64,000 bases of DNA from Auriscalpium vulgare. Taxonomy: Eukaryota > Basidiomycota > Agaricomycetes > Russulales > Auriscalpiaceae. The notes below the pieces were generated by a model. That model had not been told where the DNA came from. It did not search any database and saw only the letters and a program-made list of their open reading frames with translations. Position numbers and translations under genes: made by a program. Position 1 is the stretch's first letter; each line of letters opens with the position of its first letter. The stretch spans positions 4,216,001-4,280,000 of the forward strand of contig JAHBBC010000001.1 in NCBI GenBank assembly GCA_019915015.1, read 5' to 3'. Shown piece after piece: positions 33,688-46,513 of this stretch.

Positions 33688-34358
33688 TCAAACCTTCTTC
33701 ACGTTCACCACCGCCCCATGCTCCATCGCACGGGAGTAAGGGCACAGCTGTACCCGCAACCTATCAGCAAACGAAATCCACAGTGAGTGCTACGTATATG
33801 GCGTACCTCGCGACCCGCATTGATGAGCTCCTGGTCGATGCCCTCGACCTGGATATCCACCGCGAGCCCGTAGTCACCCATCTCCTCCGCCTCGCCCACG
33901 TGCACCTGCGCGTGCACGACGGCCGAGCCAGCCTCGCGCGTCTTGCCCATGCGGCCCGCCGCGAGCTGCAACGACGTCAGGAAGCACGCTGCAAAACTAT
34001 CAGTGAGTATGGTGTGCGCGTGTGCGCCTAGGGCGGGATGCGGCTCACCTGCGAAGCCCATGGCCAAGAGCTGTTCAGGGTCATGCCCGTCGCCGCGCCC
34101 GCCGAGCGACTTGGGGGTTGCGAGGCGCAGCTTGAGCCCGTCGCCGTCGTTCAAGGCGACCTCGCCGTCGCGGCCCTTGCCACGAGCAGTCGCGTGGGCG
34201 GTGTACTGCACGCACAAAGTCAACATGAAAGTTCTCCTGGACGTATTGCATGAGGAGCATACCAGGGGTTTCTTGATGGTCACCAGGGAGCGCCGCGACG
34301 CGGCGAAGGTGCTGTTGCGCGTGAGCGGTCGGCTTGACAGGGACGTTGCTCTGAACAT
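33688..34358 (-). CDS. Ohr/OsmC-family organic hydroperoxide reductase, copy 2
   Basis: Same four-exon structure as copy 1, shifted by 13,625 bp: 34263-34358, 34049-34205, 33807-33988 and 33688-33747. The predicted 164-residue protein has both redox cysteines (in AACF and LCPYS) and the basic presequence. The only differences I noticed lie near 33800-33812: one inside the last intron, and one giving GTC for GCC-type change at the exon edge. The gene is apparently functional, so the genome region holds two near-identical peroxide-defence genes. Confidence 0.88.
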
Positions 34359-35190
34359 GGCGGCGGTTTGGTGGAGAATGTGGATGATGGATATATCTAG
34401 TGCCCGTGTAGCTTATATACGTACCCCGCGATATATCAGCCGCGTACGGCGGGTACGGTGTGAAATATCTCCGCGACCGTATCGCGGGTATCGCGGGTTG
34501 CAAATGAGATTTGGAGAACCCCTCATTGTCTTCTGGGCTAAGGCCCTCAGCCACGGAGACTAGAGAACCCCGTCGTGCGCAGCGGTACCTCGTGCAGGAT
34601 AGGATAGGATAGCAACCCGCCAGGGGGTCCCGATGAGGAACAGGGCGCCGCGATATCACAAGCATAGGCATATAGAGATATATTGAAGCACAGGATGCAG
34701 ATGAGTTTGTGAGGACCCCGTCCTGCGCAGTCGTGCGGCCGTGCAGCAATCGTTGTACGCGGCCGCGCCAGGTGGTAGAGGCGTGGGAGTTCCGCCCTCG
34801 GTCCAGTGCTCCGACTCGTCCGCGCAACAACTTGTGTGGACCGTCAACGTTCCCGCGCCCAACGTTTCTCCCTTGGACCATGAACTTCACTCGACAATCT
34901 GAGCTTCCTCGCATGCACTGCTACTCTCTTGCTCTTAGTTCATCCTCGTCGAAACCTTGAGCAGAGGTTGAGATGCCCAACTTCCAAGCATCTGCGTATG
35001 TTCATGAACAGAGACAAGCAATGGTCCAGTGCATTCAAAATACGATATTCCTCCATTCTCCAGTCTCTACCTGGCGTCGAGCCGCCTAGGTGAGTGGGGG
35101 AGCGCAACGCCAGTGACTCTGACCAACGGGCCTCATCGAAATACTTGTTCGGCTTTTTACAGCGTCCCTCTCGCCCTATCCACGACAACC

Positions 35191-38100
35191 ATGGAGTCGT
35201 ACAGATCGCCAATGGACGACGTGTCTGACATCTTCTCTCTCTATTCCCATCCCATGACTGTCGGAGGCGCCACATCCGAGGGCTCTGATCCCCTCCCCAC
35301 TCCTCTCGACCATCCCGCGCATAGGCCGTCCTTTAAACCCGCAGTGACGGGACCTCGGAGCATCATCTCCCGCAGAGAGAATGACAAACTGGTACGAGCG
35401 TACTCCGAGGCCTCTGATGCAGTGCGCTCGCGCTATGCGGACGGCGGCGGGCTCGAAATCGTCCCGGAGTCGCTGGAGTACATGTCTCCCCACGGCCCCG
35501 AGCCCTACGAGGAGTACTTTGCCATCCCTGTCCAACCCGTGGCCCCTGCTTCTCGCAAGAGCTCCCTGCAGCGCCAGAAGTCGACCAAGGAGCTCATAAA
35601 CCGTTTCGAATCTCTGTCATCGGATGGAAGTCGCTCTGCGATGATGCGACCGTCGTCCCCTCCGAAGACTGCGCCAAGTCTATTCACGCCGACCGCCAAG
35701 GCAGAGAAGAAGGGTTCGCCTCTCCGCCAGTCGTTTCGCAGTCTGATGTCCGTGTTCAAGAAGGGGAAGAAGTCGAAAGACAAGAGCGACCCTTACCTCA
35801 CTCTCCCGAAGCTGGACATGTCGGCTTGCACGTTGACCTCTACCCCGTACGCGCCACCGTCTAGCACCGAGGTGGACGCCTCCCACCCCAGCTCCAGCCG
35901 TGCGCCGGGCTCGAGATTCTGCACGTCGCCCAACGTATATGCGCTCCATTCCGGTCCTCTGCTTTACCTCTCTCGCCCTCATCCGGCGTCGACGGTCATC
36001 TTGCCCGTATGGATGAACTGCGAAGCCGTGCTGCACGACACGCACATACTGCTCTCGGCGCCGACCTCCCAGGGTGTTGCCGCGACGAACATTGTGTCGC
36101 TCTCGGCATGCACGGACGTTCGGTCGTTATCTGCGGGCAACATCGACGCAGAAGAGCAGGCGCTTCTGCCCGCGATGGAAGGATCTGAGAATCCAAAGGT
36201 GTTCGAGGTGGTCTTTGCGGGTAAGGACGCCCAGCGTTTCGCCGCGCCGACGGTGCAGGACAGGGCTGCGTGGGTCAGTGCCATCTGGTGAGGGTCCATT
36301 TTCTTCCCGTCTTTCCCACCGGAACTTATCTAAGCTCGTCAGGGATGCGATACTTAAAGCGCAGGACCAACAGACCCTCGAGCGTCGTCAGTCTGAGCGA
36401 CGAAGCATCATCCACGTGGACACATCCGCAACAGCCTCTTGCGACCTCTCCCGTACGACTACACCAGTGTCAGCCAGAGATCGTCTCCCCTCGCCCGTTG
36501 CAGTGCCTTCGTCGAGTCGTGAAGCTTCGATCGCCCATCCTTCCGTCTCCGACGAGGAACGCCCTTCCAGGCTGAGCGCGGCTTCACCCGAGCAACCTCC
36601 TTCTCCACCTCCAAAGGCGCAGTCTGTCCTGAGCAGTCGGTCTGTTGACACTGCTTCGCATGACAGCCGTCTCTCGACCCCTCCGCCATTCTCCTCCACA
36701 AGTGACAGGCTCACTCCCACATCCACCCCTCCCTCGCGCGCGCCCAGTCCATCTATCATGAACCTTGATCGGCGTTCCGTCGTCAAGCAGCGCCTCGCCG
36801 AGATGCAGCGCACGCAGTCTGTCGACGCGCGCACCAGCACCGCGCGATCAACCCGCTCAACCGAGTCCCGAGCTAGCTCCAACCTGACGCTGCACACACG
36901 ATTAACGAGCACGCGCGCCTCCACGCGTTCTTCCGCCCCGTCCTCGCGCGGCACGAGCATATACTCTAAAGTCGGGTCGGACGCATACGCGCTCGACAAC
37001 AGCAGCCGCCTGACGTCGCCCGTTTCCGCAACGTCTGAGTCATCGCACAGCACGGTGCTCCCGCCGGGCAGACCGAAGTCGGCCTTCGGGATACGCGAGG
37101 AGATGCGCCAGCGCGATAGGATGGAGCGCAAGCAGTGGTCGGAGGCAGCGGGCACTCCGTCTGCGATGGAGCGCGACGAAACGCGGGCTTCCGCCACCAC
37201 GGATGGTCCTGCGCCCTCGCAGTATGCGGCGTCCATGCCAGAAGACGACGTCACTGCGCTGCTAGACGTTATGGATGCGCACGCGGAGCGGCAGGTCGAT
37301 CTGACTGCGGACATTGGGGACCAGTTGTCTGAGGTGCACGAGGACGTGAAATCGGTCGCGCAGGGCGTACGCGCAGCGATCTCCGAGCGTGGACAGGACT
37401 CCCGGAACATCGCAGAAATGCGTGATGCGCTGGACGGCTTGCGCGATGCGGTGTTGCGGTCGCGAGGCAGCGGCGGCAGCGTGGTGCTGGGAGATGAGAG
37501 CAAGCAGTCTGGGGATGCGCAGATTCTTCAGGCTTTACAGGACATCCAGGAAGTTTTGAAGGTCGGTCAGCCGGCGGCCGGGCCGGACAAGGACGGCTAT
37601 CCGGCGATCGCGGTGTACTCCAACGAAAGACCTTCGGCGTTCGCCCGTGCACGACCTGCATCGCCCGCAGCACCCTCCGACCTTTCTGATATTCAGCGCA
37701 AGCTCGATGCGTTGCTTTCCATGTCTCAAGCCTCGGACGCGGGCGAGAAACCATCGTCACCTGTTCCTGGCATACAACGGGTTCGTCCATCTGCTACCCT
37801 TTACTCGCTTTTGTTGCTCATCCTCGCAAAAGGCTTTATCTGTGAGGAAGGCTTCTGGAGAGGCCGGTGGCTCTGAAGTTGGAAGTGCAGTCTCTACGGC
37901 CCAGGTACGCCTGTCCTGGACGTTCCCGAGTGTCGCAACTGATAATTGTGTAGCTGCAGGAGATTATGAGCTTGCTCCGCAACGAGGAGGGTACACGTAC
38001 TCTTCAGATGGAACAGCAAGCGGACAGTGTCCGTTATCTGAACGAGCTGAACATGGTAAAGCAATCCGCAGCCTCTCCATATCACATTGCTGATTGCGTC

Positions 38101-38997
38101 TGCTGTACAGTGGCTTGAGGCCTTCGTCAACAATGGCACGGCGCAGATACAGGCCGTCGCTGAGGGCGTGCAGAAACTGTGCGAAGGGATCGGCGCTGTC
38201 GACGAGCTCCGCGATGCACCAAAGGCTCCCGAAGACCGCGACCAACCCGGGCTTCTGGGCGCACTGAACAAATTGCTCGCCGAAGGCGAAGTCCGGAACA
38301 GAGATTCGGCAGCACTTCAGAGCACGCTCGATGGTCTCGCGGCGGCGCTCAATGATGATATGCGGAAGAATGCCGAAATGCGCAGCACGTACAGTGAGTT
38401 CGCAAACAGCATCGGCTTGGGGCCCGGCTGATCCGCTCTAGCTACGGAATCCGTTTTCGGACTTATAGACCGCCAACGGCAGGACCAAGAGCGCATGCTG
38501 CGTACCTTAGCCTCCGGTACGCGCACCGCGTGCTACAGCTGTCTGCCTCTATCTGACCGTCCAAATAGAGCTCTCCGAAGACATTCGAGGAGAAAGGCTG
38601 AGGTTCGTCGAAGCGATGAAAGAAGCGACGGCCATCAATGTTCAGAGTGCGTAGACCCTCTTCTAAGGCTTGAGCGTTATATAACAGTCGACGAGCAGTC
38701 CACGTTGAAGATTTTAAGAAGGAGCTCACGCGTGAGGTCATCCACACTACGCAGGAGGTCGACCGGCTGCAGCGCGAGCGCCAAGTGCTAGAGCAGCAGA
38801 TCGCCGACTTGTTTGCGTTCTACGCGAAGCAGAAGCAGGCGGCAGCTGTGAGTAGCGACCCTCTCCCCCGCGTTACGCTCCTTATTTACGACCTACAGCC
38901 TTCAAAGCATCATGCGCAACCGACAGCAGCGGGACCGAGTCGTGGCGCTTCGCGGCGAAGGGCACTCCCTAACCCTCCACCAGGTCAGAGGCATTGA
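35191..38997 (+). CDS. PH-domain-like, coiled-coil protein, copy 2
   Basis: Same nine-exon structure as copy 1 at offset 13,625, with all splice sites retained. Single-residue changes are scattered (Val/Ala near residue 80, Pro/Leu in the Ser-rich region, Ser/Pro before the coiled coils). Over the last exons (from about 38560) substitutions become clearly denser, for example Glu-Phe to Asp-Phe in the coiled coil, marking the right edge of the near-identical tract. The frame remains open to the Pro-rich end at 38997. Confidence 0.75.
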
Positions 38998-39295
38998 AGG
39001 GTTGAATGAGGTCAGGATGTAGTACGCTTATGTGGTTTAGACAAGAACATATGACACCTACCTGTACAGTACATATGTACGCACTTCGCGCGCTCATGCT
39101 CAGAAACTCTGAGTAATGGGAAGCTGGTCCTGTGCGCCGCGACATATATTTACACACATGATACGAAGATATCATACCCATATGCCGCGGTATTATATCA
39201 GGCATCGGAATAAATGCGAAGGCCCGCAGGTGGCCAGGAGAACATCGTCTTTTATCCGATGTCGCGCCACTCGTCCATGTTGCTGCTCCCCGCAT

Positions 39296-40698
39296 TTAAA
39301 GCATAGCGCGTGATGCGATCGGCATCTGCACTAAAATATCGAGAATAGCTCGCGACAGCTCGTCCGGTTTTTCTTGAGGAATCTGTAGTGACGCATCCCG
39401 CAATCAGGATCAGAGCGATCTTCAAAGGAGGCAACATACATAGTGTCCCGCTCCATTGATAGTTATAAGTGTTGCCCCTCGCCGTTGAAGCTTCTGGTGT
39501 TCCAATGCTAATGCCTTTTCCAAATCTCTGGACCTTGCCGAGACAGGTCAGCATAGGTACTCTGCGTGCTTACTACTAGTACCGGCGTACCAGAATTTGC
39601 GCACTCCTCCAATAAGAATATACACAGGAATGGCACTGGTGGCGGCCTCGAGACGCCTCACGAATTCGGGCGTACTTTCGAAGTCAGCCCAGGTGGCGCT
39701 TTCCTGCTCCAGCGGGGTCTTCGTCACAACGTCGCCGCTCTCGGTGGTCCGGAAATATGTTCTCTGTCACCAGCAGTGCATCCCGTTGCATGAATGGTAA
39801 TACAACTCGAATTCGGCGAGAAACGTACGCATAACAGATCGAACGCCTCGGGATGGAAGCTTTTCCATGGCGCATGGGTGCTCAGAAATCGCACCCCTTC
39901 GCCAAGAGACGCCCATCGGGCAGGCCGGCCTGCGTTGTAGGTCTTGTAGGCGCTGACATGATGCGCAAGTTGCCCAAGATAATCCGGAGGGATCTCGGTA
40001 CTCTCGATCACGAAGATAGAAGAAAACTGTGAGCGCAAGTCTGACGTGGTCATAGCGAACAACCTGGACGGATCTCTCAGCACATCGCAGCGTCGCAACA
40101 TTGAGTGTCACTGACAGAGCCGGGGCGCCGGCGGAGTGAGAGAGCGCCACCAGATTCGCGCGGTCACCGGGAAGCATATTTGGTGATTTGAAAAGCGCTT
40201 TAATCGCAACGCCGTACTGCGCAACGGGAACTGCAGATATCATCAATAACGTAGATGGGAGCAAAATGCGAGCTTCGACTCACAGACTTCCTTGTACTGA
40301 CTTGTAAGCAGGACCTCGTTGAGAACGGCACCGTCGCCGTGGTTCGGCGCCTCGACGACCCACGCGGTGCCAATGCGCACGAGGCTATCTCGTTGCGCCT
40401 CGAACAAGCGGCGCAGGAACGGCACCCACCATTCTGCGTCTGGGGGCAGACCATCAACAGCCAGTTCGCAGTCTTCAACAACAGTGAAAAGCGACTCACT
40501 ACCGCTGATGGCGCACGTCAGGAGCAAATTGAGGGTACGTGCGCCTGTCACTCGGTTTGCAGGAGCGGTCGACGTGAATCGAGTGGCCTTGAACCTGAAG
40601 GGGACATCGCTATAGTGCATTACCGGAGGGCATTGAAGGATATACGAGGAGGAAGACAGAGGCGCGTGAGCTTTAGCGGGTGGGGATGTAATGGCCAT
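39296..40698 (-). CDS. Alpha/beta hydrolase-fold protein, intact unit B copy
   Basis: Seven exons give 340 residues: 40503-40698, 40284-40439, 40112-40230, 39829-40026, 39591-39763, 39440-39533 and 39296-39382. All junctions keep frame. Family landmarks in order: LNLLLTC, the segment before the oxyanion hole; EAPNHGDGAVLNE; a nucleophile elbow reading ALSHSAGA, where the first Gly of GxSxG is Ser; a cap-like region ending RFLSTHAPWKSF; VYILIGG; and NGAGHY with the catalytic His. The nearest relatives are fungal alpha/beta hydrolases of unknown substrate (esterase/lipase-like). No signal peptide is evident. The long intron 3 (85 nt) contains another possible acceptor. The unit A copy is dead, so this is the only functional one here. 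Confidence 0.75.
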
Positions 40699-41431
40699 TG
40701 CGACGGGGTGCAGAAGTATCCCCGTTAGAGTCTTGGAGACAATATAGGCCGTTGGCCATAGCTGGAGCTTCGGAATCGTGGTCACGCATCAAGTCGTGGT
40801 ATGGGGGTGGCGCCGCAGTCTCGGGGTGACAGTTCGGCTGGTACATACAGCATCAGAAGGTCGTCGGATGAGCTCAGGGTGTATGTTCCCGACGAAACGA
40901 TCGTACGCCGGGTGGAGCCTTCCTGATGATGCCGTTGCTAGTACGTCGGAAGTCACGGAAATGCTTCGATCACGGAATTTGATAATATAATTCGGAAACA
41001 GAATGAGAGTACTCACCCAAGCGTACAGAACAGGCAATACGACGAACTCTCGCGGACGGTATGACTTTAGAGCGCAGGGCAGACCCAGGGATCGTGACTA
41101 AGTGGCAGAGCAGCGCATCTTGCGAGAGGGCAGATTCTTGGGATCCGTCATGTTGGCATCTGCAAATAAAGGCAGCTGTTGCAGCTGCGCCCGACTCAGA
41201 TTACAAGATGAGTGTACATCACGTGGTAAATCTTATGTAATATGGGGCGTGAAGGACGGTCCGCGTCGCCTGTTCGTTCTTCTTCAAGTTGATGCTCTGT
41301 GCTCAGCGCTCAGCGCTCAGCCTGATGGCTCCAGAGAAATACGGATTTCCACCGAAATGGCCGGTCCTACGCTGGGTACTGCGCGCCACCCGCTAGTATA
41401 AGTAAAGGGAGGTGCTAGTTTCCTTTCGCAA

Positions 41432-42926
41432 ATGGCAGGTACCATGGCGGGCAATTCGACTGTGAACCTGGATGAGCTCATTTCCAAAGCACCTGTCATC
41501 TTGGGACAGCGGTATATGTCAGGTACGCGAGCAGTCCATTTGATTGAGACATCGTCCTCAACGGGTCCGTCGATAGCTGTAGGAGCAGCGGTGCTGTTCT
41601 ACGACCATGCCTGCACCTTTTTATCGGAGATACACCTCATATGGAGGCGGCCGCTGACCATAACCAAGCTGCTGTTCTTATCAATGAGGTATAGCATCGC
41701 CGCGGGCCATATCCTACTCATCTACAGTGCGCCCCTTGTTCTTTTCTGCGTGGCATTTACTTAGTCCGAGTACCAACCCACAGCCCTCAGTGGTTTGGCG
41801 GAATCGACACCTGACAAGGTACGCAAATCCCTGCACTATATCGCTTTTAATTTTCTGACGGAGCTGTAGTTGTATGTTCTTGTTCGCATCCCAGCGCAGA
41901 ATACAGGTGCTCATATCACGGAGCTGCCAGGTGTGGATTATACTTGTCGGCGTGATGGCTCTTTCGGGGATTCTTCTTTCAGACTGTACGTTCATTCCTC
42001 TACTGTTCTCCCCGCAGCACGAGTGCCATTCTAAGAAAGCGAAGTTCTCCTAGTCGTTCGCGTCTATTCGCTTTGGGATCACAGAAAGTCAATTCTTAGA
42101 ACTCTCACCGTCGGATACGTTATATCTGCGCTCTTCACAGCGGGGACGATGCTCGCTAGCACCGCCGACCTCGCCCGTAAGGTGTCGAACCCTCCATTCT
42201 ACACACAATGAGCGCAACTTTCGTCCTCGCAGGTTCGACATTCTTCGAAGGCCAAATCTTTCACATGTGCTTGCTGGACAGTAGGCCCAAACTCTGGTCC
42301 GGGATATGGATCTCGCAGGTATGTATCAGTCAGAACAACTGCCATGGCAATGCTAATAAATTACAGGTCGCATTTCACCTATTCGTATTTGTACTTACCG
42401 TTGTCAACGCCACCGATCGCCCACGACAAGTCAGTTCGCCTCTGATTACCGATCTGCGGAGGGACGGTGGACTGTTCTACGTCGTGCGTACTTCGGTGCC
42501 TTCTGCCCATCCAACCGCCGTCTGACCGACCCATTCGCCTATGAAATGGTAGGCAATGATCGGTAAGCCCACTGGCCCAAATTCTGGGCCTCGCTCATGC
42601 CCTACGACGCAGTGCTCCGACTCGTAAATCTCATCCTCGGCCTACTTCCCGGTGTACGACAAACTCATTTTACCCGAGGCGCTGATTGCTCACGTGCCTT
42701 GCCCCGTTCTGCAGGACGGACTCTTCCTCATGGCCGTCTGGTGAGTCGCCGTAGTCGCCTATATGGCTCCGGGCTGAACAGGTGCCGGTGACTGCGCACT
42801 AGGTTCGTGTGGGCAATGGCCGCGGTGACCGTCAGCCGTCTCACGCTGAAAGTCGAGGCGATGTTACGAAGGATTCAGGACAGAGCGCCGTTGAGAGGAG
42901 CGTCAATCGAGATAGAATTACGTTGA
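41432..42926 (+). CDS. DUF6533-type multi-pass membrane protein, copy 1
   Basis: ATG 41432; exon 1 ends near 41520 with a gta donor. The next exon encodes AVLFYDHACTFLSEIHLIWR followed by LLFLSMRYSI, the DUF6533 signature. Further hydrophobic or typical pieces follow across short introns: VWIILVGVMALSGILLS (near 41930), VGYVISALFTAGTML (near 42115), a segment ending AFHLFVFVLTVVNATDRP (near 42370-42420) and LRRDGGLFYVV. The last exon carries TVSRLTLKVEAMLRR and stops at 42926. This order matches the second DUF6533 gene in the window. The family is a basidiomycete group of predicted seven-helix proteins of unknown function. Exact exon borders between 41730 and 42100 are unclear, and a lesion there cannot be excluded. 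Present only in unit B. Confidence 0.6.
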
Positions 42927-43366
42927 GTCGCGCAGTATACGTGTACGATTGTGGCGCAAGCTGCTTCCATCAAGTTTGGCGTGTCAGTGAGCGGTCGGAT
43001 CCACAAAACGCAAGGGCCATGGAATGGTAATGAGCGTTGCCGAGGAGAATCACTTTGAGACGGAAGGGGGTCCCGGGTTTCAAGGCCGCGAGGGGCTGTT
43101 GACTCTGGGCATGGAAGTCGCGATAAGGGCCAAGGACAGAGTCCGAACAGATGGTGGTCAGCGCTGATTGATCGCAGCCCGAAACACAGCATGCGTGCGG
43201 GACACAATAGCACCGCATGTGACCAGACATACGGCACAGATCCAGAGAACTGGGACGGTATGCCTTACGAGAACGTCGCGAAGAGGTTCACCGGGAATAC
43301 GACCGCCGACCGAAAACGATTTTTTTTTTCAAACGGCTACATCACATCAAAAGACAAGAGAACATA

Positions 43367-45156
43367 TCACAGAATCTGCGTGCCGAGTCGACGCACCAGT
43401 AGCTGCCTCGCTACCAAGCACAGAATGGCACCTATCGTGATCATAACCTGCCGAGATGCCCCAACACGCCGTCAGAAAGAGCAAAAACAGCGAACAGCAA
43501 CTGTAACGTACGGCGCTGAAGGCGATGGGCTTCGACCACGGAAATGTGGAACCGAGAAGTTTGCCATCGATTGGCGTGCCGGTGAGAGCTGCGACGGAGC
43601 TCAGGGCGAAGGCAAGACCCATGCGCACTCTGTAAGGTAATAAACCTCAGAATCGTGCGTGTTGCGTCGACGCCCAACGCACCCTAGCTCTCGCTCGCTT
43701 TTACTCATGTTGCTGAAGACTGGCGACAGGAGCGAGAACCCTGCGCGTCAAACGACTGCGCGTCAGCGTAGCGGCGGAAACATCAGATGGAATTGGCACG
43801 CACACGCGCCCGCGAAGAATCCATAGATAACAGCAAATACGACGACCCCAGCGACCGATTTCGCGCCGAAGAATGCCCACGCGAGGATAGCGCAGAGGAA
43901 GGCTGATGCTGTAAACACGTTCATCGGACCGTACCGCTGTGCCAGAAGGTTGGGCAGTATGCGTCCGGGTATCGCTGCCCCATTGAGTATTGTGAGCTGT
44001 GGACAAGGGATGGTTCCGTGAGTGCCATCCGAGCTTGGCGGTGAGAAAACGGACCGTGTAGAATGCGAACGTGGGGTCCATGCCATGCAAGATTGTGTAC
44101 AATTGAAGGTAGAAGTCTAGACATAACGGTAAGTTGCCAACGACTCGTATTGCTAATAAATAAATAAACTGACACGGGAAATAGACCCCCCAGTTCATGA
44201 ACAAGCCACTGGATCTTTGGTCAACTCCCAAACTAGGGGAGTGAATATACAGAACACACCCTATCGCAACGAACATATACGGAGCGTCAGTCAACAGCGC
44301 CTTTATTCCCGCTGGTTGCTGCTGGGACTTCGTCGGTGGGGGCCGTGGGTACGAAGTCATCAACGCGTTTGCAGCGAGTAGCATGCCGAGAGCCAAAAAC
44401 GCCGACGCGCGGACGCTCCACGCATACGAGACGCCATTTTGCAGAAGTTGATTGAGCATGATGGGGAAGAACGTCCCGCCGACAGGCAGTCCTGCACATC
44501 AGTCGTGAGCCGACCGTACCGCACTGACCAAGACACTCTTACCACTTGATGCCAATCCCATGGCCAATGTCCTCCGGGAACCCCAGTGTTCAGAGTGTAC
44601 GGCCAAGACGGGGATATATACCAACCCGGCGCCGATGCCCATGCCGATTCCCTGCGACAAGAAGAGCTCGTAATACTTGTCCGGGTGTGCAAGCGAGACC
44701 ATGAACAGTCTAAGTCGGGCCGTTAGAAGCCTGCATGCGTCCTGATACATATGCACGTACGAGAACGTGAACAGGAGCGACCCCGCGCCGACGACCACGC
44801 GGAAGTGGCCGAGGTCGTGCAGCTTTCTTGCTGGCAACCCCATTGCGATGAGGAGAAAGAGTTGTGTCGAGCCAATCCAGCTGACGCGTGTGGCAGACGC
44901 GGCGTGCGAGCGCGTGTAGAAGTCTTGATAGATCCCGAAGGAGTATGTATATCCAAATGTTGAAGCAATGGCTAACCAGCTGAAGAGAAACTCAGCAGTG
45001 GAGATGGACGGCAGAGAAGGGCATCACTCACGCGCCAATGAGAGTCATCCATGCGCGGACGCCACCATGGACGCCACGCGGTGCAGGAGACGTCACGGTG
45101 GACTCCTCGGAGTCGCGGACGGTCATGGCGAACGTATTTTTGTCGAGAGGCTCCAT
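43367..45156 (-). CDS. MFS transporter, monocarboxylate-transporter (SLC16-like) family, unit B copy
   Basis: Start ATG 45156 (MEPLDKNTFAM), stop 43367, about eight introns with standard borders. Key segments are FGYTYSFGIYQDFY, LFLSQGIGMGIGAG, FFPIMLNQLLQNGVSYAW, then FVAIGGLFMNWGDFYLQ after removal of a 51 nt intron, ILNGAAIPGRILPN, GLAFALSSVAALTGTPIDG and a terminus LGTQIL. Twelve hydrophobic helices are likely, in the plasma membrane or an organelle. The substrate is unknown. All donors and acceptors are intact, including the one altered in unit A. Confidence 0.8.
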
Positions 45157-46513
45157 GTTGTGGGCCGGCAGATGAAAGTAGGAAGAGAAAGTCGCGAGTA
45201 GGACGACGCAGGCGGCGTAGTAACACAGGAATGGGCGGCGGTATGCCTCGCATGTCGGAGTCTTCCGAGAGAACAAGTGTTGTGAATGACGCTCACCTCT
45301 TCTCGTGAAGAATAGAAGGAGCCCCAGATACAAATCAAATCAATAGCGCCGGTAGTATTCGGTGTTCCCGGAAGCGATTGTGGTTGTGGACAGGGAAGTA
45401 CCGGTGCATGGGTGCACGAGGTGGGAGAAAGGCGCATTTTAGCAACCAGCTGCAAAGATCAGATGAGTACAAGCGTGCTGCGGAATGATCTTGACCACTA
45501 CTTGCGCAGCCTCCACAACGCCTCAAGCTGGGTCAGTTGAGTGGTAAAAATGTAACATACCTCTGTAAAGTTCCGTAACCCGGGAATGACGAGACCTCAT
45601 CAAGAAGCGACGTGGCCAGGGATGGCGGCAACGATGGGCGCATATTCTTCATGATCTTAGCCGCATAAGTAACTTGCTGCCCAGAGGAGGCGGCCGATGG
45701 GACGCCCAGGAAACCGGTACCATGCCAGAATTCGTGCGTAGTAGTTTGGGTCTGACCTGAATATTCCGTCAGCGACCTGGCAACTATCATGACAACATCC
45801 CGACCCCGGTGCAGAAGGTTTAAGCACTGGACTGCTGGACAGAGTTCAACGTTCAACAGCGGGACTCGAATTGGAAAGTGATCATGGGTCGGAGGAAAGG
45901 GTGAGTCGAACGCACACCGGCAATTCCCAGAGTGTGCACTCCCCCACCATGTTGCTCATCAATATTTGCTTCAACGTCCTCAAGCTTCATAGGTCATCTC
46001 CGAGGCCATTTCGTGCATTCGCCGTCGCGTCGCTGTCCGCGCACACCACTCACCAGCGGTATGGGCGGGCTGTCAGCTCATGGCGAACAACGGCGGCTCA
46101 AGTCTGAGGTACTTGCGAAGAAGCGGGAACTCCTCCAGACGCGCCCAGGACGTCGACCAGTCCGCGAAGCTGTGGCAGCCCGGGAGTGTGGACAAGTGGA
46201 TCGCAAACCTCGAAAAGCTCAGCGGTGCGTGGTACTCTATGTACCATGTCTGTCCCTGCTCATATCAATGCATTGCCGGACAACGATTTGAGTGCCTCAA
46301 ATTGGTCGTTCCGAGTCTCCCTCACGTTCAACATCACGGTGCGGGTGCTGACGACCAGGCTGTAGGCGTCCGTGTCTCAGATCTCACCTTACACGAGCAT
46401 ACAAGCTCGCGGGCTTGTCGCGGGCTGCTGGCTGACAGCCCCAGGATCGACTCTACTTCCTACTCCCACCATCTCGCGCACCTCACAGTCGTTCCCATCC
46501 ACATTCATTTGCA
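45157..46513. other. MFS upstream region and end of unit B; no gene supported
   Basis: Homology to the unit A flank ends near 45850. A basic, coding-like frame at about 46066-46215 (GEQRRLKSEVLAKKRELLQ) has an ATG but no convincing continuation or domain; it may be a remnant exon. Confidence 0.4.

Larger units (their letters stand above)
31536..45850. repeat. Segmental duplication, unit B
   Basis: Direct repeat of unit A (about 17880-29480). It differs by carrying an X-promoter relic without X at its left end, an intact alpha/beta hydrolase, and about 2.2 kb of extra sequence with a DUF6533 gene between the hydrolase and MFS genes. Confidence 0.9.
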
